Made by a program: the position numbers and the translations under genes. The notes beneath the pieces were generated by a model. It saw only the letters and a program-made list of their open reading frames with translations, was not told where the DNA came from and did not search any database. This document shows positions 1 to 6,811 of a stretch of 19,082 bases of DNA, one piece after another (positions within the stretch are counted from its first letter, which is position 1; each line of letters opens with the position of its first letter). The stretch comes from JBQCHF01 sp051953655 (GTDB lineage Bacteria > Actinomycetota > Actinomycetes > Motilibacterales > Motilibacteraceae), in the NCBI GenBank assembly GCA_051953655.1, contig JBQCIO010000272.1:1-19082 (forward strand), in the 5' to 3' direction.

Positions 1-112
1 CGGGCGGCGGGGGGGGGGGCCCGCGGGCGGGGGGGCGCGCCCCCGCGCCCGCGCGCGCCCGGGGGGGGGGGGCCGGGGGGGGGCCCGGGGGGCGGGGCCC
101 CCCCCCCCCCCG
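1..112. other. A/T-free G/C homopolymer tract, probable artefact
   Basis: The first 112 bases contain only G and C, mostly as long homopolymer runs, and the first A is at 113. No gene reads through it. The remaining bases to 143 are ordinary sequence downstream of the amidohydrolase stop, with nothing recognisable in them. Long mixed poly-G/poly-C runs at a sequence end are typical of low-quality read ends or contig-end errors. A real low-complexity tract is possible but less likely. Confidence 0.75.
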
Positions 113-143
113 ACCGTCGTTCTGCGGCTGCTGAGCCCTGGTG

Positions 144-1619
144 TCAGGACCGGCCGGTGGGGCGGTGCAGGTAGCGTCCGCGCGGCTCGCCGACAACCTG
201 CCCGTCCTGCAGGATGCGCTGCCCGCGCAGGAAGGTGTCGGTCACCTTCGCGTTGAGCTCGAAGCCCTCGAACGGGGTGTACTCCTGAGTCGACTCGGAG
301 TCCTCGGCGCGGACCGTGAAGGTCACGGTGTCGTCCACCAGGGCCAGGTCGGCGTCGAAGCCCTCGGCGATGGTGCCCTTGTCGTGCAGGCCGAATCGCT
401 GTGCGGGGTTCCAGGACAGCAGCTGGGCGATCGTGCCGTGGGCCAGGCCGCGCTTGCGGCCCTCGGTGATCAGCCCGGGCAGCAGGTACTCGGTGCCACC
501 GAAGCCGGACTTGGCCAGGAACACGTCGTCGCGCGGGTCACCGAACTTGGCCTCGTCGCGGCAGCAGGCGTGGTCGCTGGTCACCCAGGAGAAGTTCCCG
601 GCGAGCACGTGCTCCCACAGCGCCTCGACGTCCTCGCGCGGGCGCAGCGGCGGATTCACCTTGCCGCCGATCCCGCTGGCGGTGTGGATGTCGGCCAGCA
701 GGTGCCCGATGGTCACCTCGCGGCGGAAGTCGATGTGCGGGAACGTCGCGGCCATCATCATGGCCGCCTCGATCGCCTTGCGGCTGCTCAGGTGCAGCAG
801 GTTGATGTTGGGCAGCGCGGTCTCGTGCGCGAGGTAGGAGGCGATGGTGATGGCCAGCCCCTCCGAGTGCGGGGGACGCGAGGCGCTGTAGGCCTCCAGC
901 CCCTTGAGGGTCCCCTCCTCCTCCACCAGCTTCGTGTAGGCCCGCATGATCTCGGCGGTCTCGCAGTGCAACGAGAGGGAGATGTCGTCGGCGATGGCGG
1001 CGAACCGCTCGTCCTCCCGAGCCTTCTGGATGCCGCGCATGACGAACTCGAAGTGCGCGTAGTCGTAGGACTCGTCCTCGGGGATCATCAGGAAGGAGCC
1101 CTGGTCCGCCGAGCGCCCGTGCAGACCGTGGGTGCCGTAGAACATGAAGATCTTGAACGACGGGACGCCGAACTCGCCGATGAGGTCGGGGATCTCCTCG
1201 ATGTGCTTCTTCAGGATCGGCGCCACGTGGAAGCCGTAGTCGATGTAGGCGCGGCCCTCGGCCGACTTCAGCACCTCCGGGAACACCTCGGAGTAGGGGC
1301 CGGTCCGGTTCATGTAGTAGCGGCCGGTGCGGATGTAGGTGATGCCGCTGGTGACGCCACCCTGGGCGGCGGCCCGGCTCTCGCTGACCGCGTCCTCCTC
1401 CAGCGGGTTGTAGATGCCCCAGTGCTGGTGGACGTCCACGACGCCGGGGAAGGCGAGACGGCCCTTACCGTCGACCACCTCGGCGGCCTCGTCCGGAGAG
1501 ATGTCGGCCTCAACGCGCACGAACTTCCCGTCGGCGATGCCGAGGTCCAGCTCGGCCGCCTCGGGCTGGTCCGGCCGGACCACGCGGACGTTCTTCACGA
1601 GCAGGTCGAGGGGTGCCAC
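144..1619 (-). CDS. Dihydropyrimidinase/hydantoinase-like amidohydrolase
   Basis: A 491-residue cyclic-amide hydrolase of the dihydroorotase/dihydropyrimidinase/allantoinase group, cytosolic, expected to open a cyclic amide or ureide ring using a two-metal centre. Visible ligands are H64-x-H66 in DVHQHWG, K156 in SFKIFMF (the lysine carboxylated in this family), H218 in LHCE, H276 in LLHLSS and D349 in SDHA, so the full set is intact. Length matches the family (about 450-500). The GTG start at 1619 is supported by an AAGGAGAG ribosome binding site about 6 bases upstream. It is the last gene of the leftward operon, 107 bases after MmgE/PrpD 1, and a hairpin lies in that gap. A hydantoin-racemase-family enzyme in the same putative regulon supports a hydantoin-like or cyclic-imide substrate, but the exact substrate is unknown. 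Confidence 0.9.
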   Translation of the reverse strand: MAPLDLLVKNVRVVRPDQPEAAELDLGIADGKFVRVEADISPDEAAEVVDGKGRLAFPGVVDVHQHWGIYNPLEEDAVSESRAAAQGGVTSGITYIRTGRYYMNRTGPYSEVFPEVLKSAEGRAYIDYGFHVAPILKKHIEEIPDLIGEFGVPSFKIFMFYGTHGLHGRSADQGSFLMIPEDESYDYAHFEFVMRGIQKAREDERFAAIADDISLSLHCETAEIMRAYTKLVEEEGTLKGLEAYSASRPPHSEGLAITIASYLAHETALPNINLLHLSSRKAIEAAMMMAATFPHIDFRREVTIGHLLADIHTASGIGGKVNPPLRPREDVEALWEHVLAGNFSWVTSDHACCRDEAKFGDPRDDVFLAKSGFGGTEYLLPGLITEGRKRGLAHGTIAQLLSWNPAQRFGLHDKGTIAEGFDADLALVDDTVTFTVRAEDSESTQEYTPFEGFELNAKVTDTFLRGQRILQDGQVVGEPRGRYLHRPTGRS

Positions 1620-1690
1620 GTGCTCTCTCCTTCAGTGGACGGCTGGTGGTGCAACAACTGGTCGTGCTCATCGCAGGCAGGACGTGCAGG

Positions 1691-1707
1691 GCCGCGATGT
1701 TCGCGGC
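1691..1707 (-). terminator. Intercistronic hairpin between MmgE/PrpD 1 and amidohydrolase
   Basis: A perfect 7-bp stem with a 3-base loop (GCCGCGA-TGT-TCGCGGC on the + strand) lies 20 bases beyond the MmgE/PrpD 1 stop and 71 bases before the amidohydrolase start. No T-run follows it on the minus strand, so it is not a classical intrinsic terminator. It could be an attenuating or mRNA-stabilising stem within the operon. No convincing promoter was seen in the rest of the gap. Confidence 0.45.
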
Positions 1708-1726
1708 GACCGGGGTTCTCATGGAC

Positions 1727-3172
1727 TCAGCTAGGTGCTGGCTCCGGGTCGTCGGGAAGTGGGTCGAGGTCACGCAGAGGTGCGATCAGGTCGTCGACGC
1801 CGGGAAGCTCGGCGAGGCGGGCGCACCGGGCGCTGAGCCGCTCGGCCTCCTCGGCCGGCAGCAGGCGCGTGGCGTTGTCGAGGAACTTCGTGCTCAGCTC
1901 GTCGAAGGACAGCGGGTTCTGCGGCCCGCCCCGGTTGGCCAGCACCTCCTGCACCAGCTCCCTTCCGTCCTTGGTGCGCACGCGCAGGACGGCCGGGAAC
2001 TGGTGCGGGAAGATCTGCGAGCACTTCTCGTCGGCCACCACGTCGACCTTGGCCATCAGGGCCCGACGCTCGGGGTCGTTGGCCAGCTCGTCGGTGAAGT
2101 CGTCCAGGCCGACGCCGAGGCCGCTGCCGCCGAGCAGGCCGGCCACCACCGTGTAGGGGCCGCTGAACTGCGCCATGTAGCCGGTGGCAGGGGCGCGCTT
2201 GACCTCGATCGGCTGCCCTACCGTGCGGAGGTTCGCCGCGGGCACGCCGAGCTGGATGGACTCGATGTCCTCGATCCTCAGCCCGCCGGCCCGCAGCGCC
2301 CGGCCCGCGTCGATGCCGGCATGGCAGAAGTGGTTGGCGGGGTAGGGCTTGAAGAAGATGCCGGGCACCTCCCAGTGCTCGCCCAGCCCGTCCACCACCG
2401 CGCCGGAGTCGAAGGTGCCGTGGAGCCACGCCTGGAAGAATCCGAACCTGCCCTCCAGCACGGTGGGCGGCCCGGTGAAGCCGTGCTTGACCAGCTGGGC
2501 GGCCGAGACGGCGGAGTGCGCCGCCCAGCCGCAGTGCATCCGCTTGACGGTGCCGCCGGTGCGGTTGGCCTCGATGACGCCGGAGGCCATCGAGGCAGCC
2601 AGCCCGAGGACGTGGCTGACGCCCTCCTCGCCGAGCCCGTAGAGAAGCGCCGCCGACACCGCGCCGCCCATGGCACCGCAGATCGAGGTGGCGTGCTGCC
2701 CGTGCTCGAAGAACACCGAGTTGCCGCTGGCCTCGTCGTAGCCGGCCATGCCCAGGCGCACGCACACCTCGAGCCCCACGGCGATCGCCGCGACCGTCTG
2801 CCCGCCGGAGGCTCCGGTGGCCTGCGCCGCGGCCAGCGCGGCAGGCACGACCGACGCGCTGGGGTGCAGCACGGAGGGGAGGTGGGTGTCGTCGTAGTCC
2901 AGGGAGTGCGCGAGCACGCCGTTGACGAACGAGGCCATGGTGGCCGGGAGGCGTTCGGGCACGCCGACCGCGTCGGCCTGGCCGCGACCGCCCTGCTCGG
3001 CGGCCCATCGACGGGCCGCCCGGGACGTCGGCAGCGGCGCCGCGGCCACGGCGATCCCGAGCAGATCCAGGACCCGCTTGCCCACGCTGTCGATGACCTC
3101 GTCCGGCAGCCGGTCCACCGTGCTCGCGGAGGCGAACGCCGCGAGCTGCTCGGCCAGCGTCTTCTCAGCCAC
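1727..3172 (-). CDS. MmgE/PrpD family protein 1 (canonical active site)
   Basis: A 481-residue member of the MmgE/PrpD superfamily, which includes 2-methylcitrate dehydratase, cis-aconitate decarboxylase and iminodisuccinate epimerase. Family motifs are all present: D92/D94/D95 in LDYDDTH, H103 in LHPSAS, H157 and H160 in EHGQHATSICGAMGGA, K210 in VKRMHCGWAAHS, and K275 with H281/H284 in FKPYPANHFCHAGIDA. These fall close to where the catalytic His and Lys residues of cis-aconitate decarboxylase are placed (recalled numbering). The GTG start at 3172 overlaps the end of the cyclase gene by 8 bases, indicating translational coupling. It probably acts on a di- or tricarboxylate-like acid or its derivative, by dehydration, decarboxylation or epimerisation; which one cannot be told from sequence. 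It is the most canonical of the three paralogues here. Confidence 0.9.
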   Translation of the reverse strand: MAEKTLAEQLAAFASASTVDRLPDEVIDSVGKRVLDLLGIAVAAAPLPTSRAARRWAAEQGGRGQADAVGVPERLPATMASFVNGVLAHSLDYDDTHLPSVLHPSASVVPAALAAAQATGASGGQTVAAIAVGLEVCVRLGMAGYDEASGNSVFFEHGQHATSICGAMGGAVSAALLYGLGEEGVSHVLGLAASMASGVIEANRTGGTVKRMHCGWAAHSAVSAAQLVKHGFTGPPTVLEGRFGFFQAWLHGTFDSGAVVDGLGEHWEVPGIFFKPYPANHFCHAGIDAGRALRAGGLRIEDIESIQLGVPAANLRTVGQPIEVKRAPATGYMAQFSGPYTVVAGLLGGSGLGVGLDDFTDELANDPERRALMAKVDVVADEKCSQIFPHQFPAVLRVRTKDGRELVQEVLANRGGPQNPLSFDELSTKFLDNATRLLPAEEAERLSARCARLAELPGVDDLIAPLRDLDPLPDDPEPAPS

Positions 3173-3983
3173 GGGCCGTCACCGCCAGCGGGCGCACCGG
3201 GGAGCCGGTGGCCCCGAGGATGTTCATCGGGATGAGCACCAGGGTGAACTCGCGCACCTGCGCCTGCGCGAGCTCCTCGAGGGCGAGCGCCTCGATGATG
3301 TAGACGCCGTGCTCGACCAGCAGGACCCGGTGGGCCGGGAGGACGCTGTGACCGCCGCCGGGCGCCAGCCGCTCGAAGGCGATGGTGTCGGCGCCCGCCG
3401 CGTGCACCGAACGCTCGGCCAGCCACCGTGCTCCTGCCTCGCCCACCCCCGGCACGCCGGACTCCTTGCCGACGTAGGCCGGCGCACCCTCGTCGAACCG
3501 GCGACCCCATCCGCTGCGGACCAGCACGACGTCGCCGGTCTCGACCGACGTGCCGGTCAGCTTCTCGGCGGCGTCCAGGTCCTCCGGCGTGATCTCGTAG
3601 CCCGGCTCGCACCCCTCGAGCCCGAGCGCGGCAGGGACGTCGAGCAGCAGCCCGCGGCGCACCATCGGCTCGATGGTGTGCACGCCGTGCTCGAGGAACC
3701 TCCCGCCCACGCCGGCTTCCTGGGCATCGGCCCCGCCGAACAGCTTGCCGTCCTGGGAGACATGCGCCAGCGCGTCGATGTGGGTGCCCACGTGGGTGCC
3801 GGTGACGATCATGTCGTTGGCGGCCGAGCCGCCGTCCGGGCGCACCATGTCGCCGTGCCGACGGGGGAGCGTGTGCCAGAAGGCCGGGTGGTTGGGGGAC
3901 TGGGGCATGCCGACGGACATCGGCCGGCCGAGGTCGATGCACCGCACCCCGCGGCGGACGACGTCCAGCAGTGCGTCACTCAT
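3165..3983 (-). CDS. Cyclase-family (kynurenine formamidase-like) metal hydrolase
   Basis: A 272-residue protein of the cyclase/kynurenine formamidase/isatin hydrolase family (Pfam PF04199). The signature H64-x-G-T-H68-x-D70-x3-H74 (THVGTHIDALAH) carries the metal ligands of this fold. These enzymes open amide or lactam bonds with a divalent metal. The ATG at 3983 overlaps the TGA of the upstream CoA-transferase (ATGA), and its own end overlaps the MmgE/PrpD 1 start by 8 bases, so it is the middle of a translationally coupled operon. The open frame runs upstream to 5330, but that part is a shadow of the CoA-transferase. Together with the amidohydrolase it gives the operon two different C-N hydrolases, consistent with stepwise opening of a cyclic imide or ureide. 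Substrate unknown. Confidence 0.9.
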   Translation of the reverse strand: MSDALLDVVRRGVRCIDLGRPMSVGMPQSPNHPAFWHTLPRRHGDMVRPDGGSAANDMIVTGTHVGTHIDALAHVSQDGKLFGGADAQEAGVGGRFLEHGVHTIEPMVRRGLLLDVPAALGLEGCEPGYEITPEDLDAAEKLTGTSVETGDVVLVRSGWGRRFDEGAPAYVGKESGVPGVGEAGARWLAERSVHAAGADTIAFERLAPGGGHSVLPAHRVLLVEHGVYIIEALALEELAQAQVREFTLVLIPMNILGATGSPVRPLAVTARG

Positions 3984-5188
3984 GCCACCACTCCCGACTC
4001 CCGGAGAACAGTCAGCTCGTCGTGCGTGCACCCGAGCTCGCCCAGCACCTCGTCGGTGTCCGCCCCCAGCGCCCGGCCGGTGAAGCGGATGCGCCCGGGC
4101 GACTCGGACAGGCGCCACATGACGTTGTGCATCAGCAGCGGCCCCAGGTCCTCGTCGGGGACCTCGGTGAGCATCTCGGTCGCCTGGATGTGCGGGTCCT
4201 CGACCAGGTCCTTGGCGTCGTAGACCGGCGCGATGGCCGCGCCGGCCTCGGCGAACGCCTCGAGCACCTCGCCCCGGTCGCGTTCGGCGATCCAGCCGCC
4301 CACGTAGTCGTCGAGCAGGTCCACGTGCTCGGCGCGGCCGCGCCCGCTCGCGAACCAGGGCTCGTCGATGACCTCGGGGTGCCCCACCAGGGTGAGGACC
4401 CGCTCGGCGATCCGCTGGGCGCTGGTGGAGACCGCCACCCAGGAGCCGTCCCGGGTCCGGTAGGTGTTGCGAGGGGCGTTGTTGGTGGACCGGTTGCCGT
4501 GCCGGGCCTCCACCGTGCCGAGCTGCTGGTAGACCGTGGCTCCAGGTCCCACCGCGGTCATGATCGGCTCGAGGATGCTCAGGTCGACGACCTGACCCTT
4601 GCCGCTGGTCTGGTCGCGGTGGCGCAGCGCCATGAGCGCCGCGCTGGAGGCGGCGATCCCGCAGATGCTGTCGGCCAGGCCGAAGGAGGGGAGGGTGGGC
4701 GGTCCGTCGGGGGAGCCGGTGAGCGCCGCGAACCCGCTCATCGCCTCGGCGAGGGTGCCGAACCCGGCGCGCTGGGAGTAGGGCCCGGTCTGCCCGAAGC
4801 CGGTGAGGCGCACGATGACCAGGCCAGGGTTGGCCTCGTGCAGGCGCTCCGGGGAGAGGCCCCAGCGCTCGAGCGTCCCGGGACGGAAGTTCTCCACGAG
4901 CACGTCGGCGGTGGCCGCCAGGCGCAGCAGCAGCTCCGCCCCGCGGGGGTCGCCGAGGTCGAGCCCGACGGTGCGCTTGTTGCGCGCGACCTCCTTCCAC
5001 CACAGGGGGACGCCGTCCTTCTGCTTGCCGTGACCGCGCATGCTGTCCCCCGCGCGCGGATGCTCGATCTTGATGACGTCGGCGCCGAAGTCGCCGAGGA
5101 TCTGGCAGCACAGGGGCCCGGCGAGGATGGTCGAGACATCCAGCACGCGCAGCCCCTCCAGGGGCATCGGCGAGGTCGTCACATCCAT
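3980..5188 (-). CDS. CaiB/BaiF (class III) CoA-transferase
   Basis: A 402-residue class III CoA-transferase, which moves CoA between acyl-CoA and a free acid through an aspartyl-CoA anhydride. Landmarks are the N-terminal LEGLRVLDVSTILAGPLCCQ, ADVIKIEHPRAGD (36-48), VENFRPGTLERWGLSPERL (98-116), LTGFGQTGPY, and D173 in LADSICGIAASSAALMAL, the expected catalytic Asp. Length fits the family (about 380-420). I place the start at ATG 5188; the frame stays open to 5323, but that extension would cross the promoter and has no family similarity. First gene of the leftward operon, probably transcribed from 5214 with a 26-base leader that contains an operator-like repeat. It would activate an acid as its CoA ester, so at least part of this pathway runs through CoA thioesters. 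Confidence 0.9.
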   Translation of the reverse strand: MDVTTSPMPLEGLRVLDVSTILAGPLCCQILGDFGADVIKIEHPRAGDSMRGHGKQKDGVPLWWKEVARNKRTVGLDLGDPRGAELLLRLAATADVLVENFRPGTLERWGLSPERLHEANPGLVIVRLTGFGQTGPYSQRAGFGTLAEAMSGFAALTGSPDGPPTLPSFGLADSICGIAASSAALMALRHRDQTSGKGQVVDLSILEPIMTAVGPGATVYQQLGTVEARHGNRSTNNAPRNTYRTRDGSWVAVSTSAQRIAERVLTLVGHPEVIDEPWFASGRGRAEHVDLLDDYVGGWIAERDRGEVLEAFAEAGAAIAPVYDAKDLVEDPHIQATEMLTEVPDEDLGPLLMHNVMWRLSESPGRIRFTGRALGADTDEVLGELGCTHDELTVLRESGVVA

Positions 5189-5190
5189 TC

Positions 5191-5209
5191 CGTTCCGCTC
5201 GGTGAAACG
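5191..5209. promoter_or_regulatory. Putative IclR operator, site 1 (CoA-transferase leader)
   Basis: CGTTCC-GCTCGGT-GAAACG, one mismatch from the perfect 6-7-6 inverted repeat seen at 5300 and 9404. It covers about +5 to +23 of the predicted CoA-transferase transcript and abuts its start codon, a position suited to repression. The minus-strand right arm also includes the only weak ribosome-binding-like bases, so an RNA hairpin effect is possible too. Confidence 0.65.
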
Positions 5210-5220
5210 TCTGGTGCGGG

Positions 5221-5250
5221 ACTGTAGACCGGGGTGAGCCACCACGCCAA
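5221..5250 (-). promoter_or_regulatory. Predicted promoter of the CoA-transferase operon
   Basis: On the minus strand, TTGGCG (5250-5245) and TACAGT (5226-5221) are separated by 18 bases, a good match to a housekeeping sigma-factor promoter. The transcript would begin near 5214, 26 bases before the ATG. Divergent from the MmgE/PrpD 2 promoter. Confidence 0.6.
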
Positions 5251-5269
5251 GAGGTCCGCGAGGATGCCA

Positions 5270-5279
5270 GGTCATGACC
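5270..5279. promoter_or_regulatory. 10-bp palindrome between the divergent promoters
   Basis: GGTCATGACC is a perfect palindrome. With its flanks (5267-5282) it reads as a 16-bp palindrome with one mismatched pair. It lies upstream of both divergent promoters, where an additional regulator or activator could bind. It differs from the CGTTCC repeat, and no cognate protein is evident. Confidence 0.3.
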
Positions 5280-5299
5280 AGGAAAAGCATCCGCGCACG

Positions 5300-5318
5300 C
5301 GTTCCGCCAGCGGGAACG
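5300..5318. promoter_or_regulatory. Putative IclR operator, site 2 (upstream of MmgE/PrpD 2)
   Basis: CGTTCC-GCCAGCG-GGAACG, a perfect 6-7-6 inverted repeat, ending 14 bases before the -35 of the rightward promoter (about -68 to -50). This is an activator-like position for the MmgE/PrpD pair. It could also pair with site 1, centred about 109 bases away, by looping. Confidence 0.7.
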
Positions 5319-5332
5319 TGCATCCCTCACCC

Positions 5333-5361
5333 TTGAGCAGCCGGGAGGGCGGGCCTACTGT
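5333..5361 (+). promoter_or_regulatory. Predicted promoter for MmgE/PrpD 2-3, leaderless
   Basis: TTGAGC (5333-5338) and TACTGT (5356-5361) with 17-base spacing. The predicted first transcribed base is 5368 or 5369, and the ATG begins at 5369, so the mRNA would be leaderless or nearly so. This agrees with the lack of a well-spaced ribosome binding site; the only purine-rich stretch, GGGAGGG, is about 20 bases from the ATG. Confidence 0.6.
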
Positions 5362-5368
5362 CCGCCGC

Positions 5369-6811
5369 ATGCAGGATGCGCACCCGGTCCCGACTGGTCC
5401 AGCCGTCCAGGCCGCCGAGGCGGCGCCTACCGAGCCCACCGAGCCCACCGAGCGCACCGAGGTCTCCGGGCACGAGGTCTCCGACGTCGTCGAGGCGGTG
5501 GCCGCCCTCGGCACCTTCGCAGCCACGCTCGACCTGCGGGCGCTCCCCGCGTCGCTGGGCGAGCGTGCGACGCTCGTGCTCACCGACCTGCTCGGCGTCA
5601 CGATGGCCGGTGCCCGCACGCCGGAGCTGCGGGCGCTGCTGGCCGCCTGGCAGCCGTCGTCCGGGCCGGCGGCGTTGTTCGGCGGGGGCACCTGCGTGGA
5701 CCCCGACGCCGCGGCCCTGCTGAACGGCACCGCCGCCTGCTGCCTGGAGCTGGACGAGGGCAACAAGCACGCCCAGGGACACCCCGCCGCGCACGTCGCC
5801 TTCGCGCTCCTGGCGCAGGCCGCGGCGTCGCCGGAGCCGGTGCCCGGGCACGAGCTGCTGTCCGCCTTCGTGGCCGGCTACGAGGTGGCGGCGCGGTTCG
5901 GGGCCGCCACCCGGCGGCGGCCCGAGCTGCACACGCACGGGCACTGGGGCGCGGCCGGCGCGGCGGCGGCCGTGGCACGGCTGCGGGGCCTGTCCCCTGC
6001 GCGGACCGCGGCCGCCATCGACGCGAGCACCGGCCTGGTCCTGGTGACCCCCTGGAGCGTCGTCCTGGCCGGCAGCTTCGTGCGCAACCTGTGGGCGGCG
6101 GTCGCGAACGTGAGCGGGATGACCGCGGCGCGGCTCGCCGCGGCCGGCCTGTGCGGGGTGGAGGGGACGGCTGCCCGCACGCTCGGCGACGTCGTCGGGC
6201 GGCTGTCCCCCGTCGCCCTGACCGAGGACCTGGGCACCCGGTGGGACATCACCCGCGGCTACCTCAAGCAGCACTCGTCCTGCTCCTACACCCACCCCGC
6301 GGCGGACGCGGCGATCGCCCTGCGGGCGCAGGGGGTGCGCGCGGAGGACGTGGTGGAGGTCGTCGTCGACACGCACCGGCTGACGCTGCCGCTGGCGCCG
6401 GTGGCGGCCGGCAGCCGGGTCGCTGCCATGTTCTCGGTGCCCTACGTGGTCGCCGTGGCCCTGCAGCACGGCGAGGTGGCCCCCGAGTCCTTCGACGCCG
6501 GGCCCCGGGCGGACCCGGCCACCCTCGCCCTGGCGCGTCGGGTGACCGTGCGGCACGATCCGGACCTGGACGCCCGCCTGCCCGCCGAGCGGGCCAACCG
6601 GGTGACCGTCCGGCTGACAGGTGGGCAGGTTCTCACGCACGAGCAGCCGAATCCGGTGGGCGACGCCGACTTCCACCCCTTCGACCTCGCCCAGGTGCAC
6701 GCCAAGCTCGACCGTCTGGTCGGTGCTCAGGCACGCGCTCGGCTCGTCTCGGTCGTCGAGCGCCTTCCCGCCGCGCCGGACAGCGCCGCGCTGCTGCGGG
6801 AGCTGGCGTGA
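5369..6811 (+). CDS. MmgE/PrpD family protein 2 (divergent)
   Basis: A 480-residue MmgE/PrpD superfamily member. Recognisable blocks are LTDLLGVTMAG (71-81), LELDEGNKHAQGHPAAH (126-142, with D129 and H138), AFVAGYEVAARFGAA, HTHGHWGAAGAAAA (H192) and GYLKQHSSCSYTHPAADAA (K300). Where protein 1 has K210 in its VKRMHCGWAA block, this protein has R239 in FVRNLWAA, a conservative but possibly functional change. Residues 1-35 are Pro/Thr/Glu-rich with a TEPTEPTE repeat and are probably disordered. Start chosen at ATG 5369 because it sits at the predicted transcription start; the frame is open from 5234, but that segment contains the promoter. Its stop overlaps the next gene (GTGA), so 2 and 3 are coupled and may form a heteromer. 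Reaction unknown. Confidence 0.85.
   Translation: MQDAHPVPTGPAVQAAEAAPTEPTEPTERTEVSGHEVSDVVEAVAALGTFAATLDLRALPASLGERATLVLTDLLGVTMAGARTPELRALLAAWQPSSGPAALFGGGTCVDPDAAALLNGTAACCLELDEGNKHAQGHPAAHVAFALLAQAAASPEPVPGHELLSAFVAGYEVAARFGAATRRRPELHTHGHWGAAGAAAAVARLRGLSPARTAAAIDASTGLVLVTPWSVVLAGSFVRNLWAAVANVSGMTAARLAAAGLCGVEGTAARTLGDVVGRLSPVALTEDLGTRWDITRGYLKQHSSCSYTHPAADAAIALRAQGVRAEDVVEVVVDTHRLTLPLAPVAAGSRVAAMFSVPYVVAVALQHGEVAPESFDAGPRADPATLALARRVTVRHDPDLDARLPAERANRVTVRLTGGQVLTHEQPNPVGDADFHPFDLAQVHAKLDRLVGAQARARLVSVVERLPAAPDSAALLRELA
5429..5461 (+). repeat. 9-base tandem repeat in the MmgE/PrpD 2 coding start
   Basis: ACCGAGCCC is repeated twice exactly, then once with one change, then partially, giving TEP-TEP-TER-TE in the protein. 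It is an in-frame unit that could expand or contract by slippage without breaking the gene. It lies in the poorly conserved N-terminal extension. Confidence 0.7.

Noticed and set aside
1620..1726. Separate promoter for the amidohydrolase
   Set aside because: TTG-containing -35-like bases exist on the minus strand, but no -10-like hexamer follows at suitable spacing.
141..2156. 671-codon + strand open frame opposite the amidohydrolase and MmgE/PrpD 1
   Set aside because: Antisense to two genes with clear family motifs; its own translation is Gly/Val/Arg/His-rich with no recognisable domain. Long antisense frames are expected at this GC content.
5327..6700. 457-codon minus-strand frame opposite MmgE/PrpD 2
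   Set aside because: Low-complexity Gly/Arg/His/Gln translation with no family features; MmgE/PrpD 2 has intact motifs in the same region.
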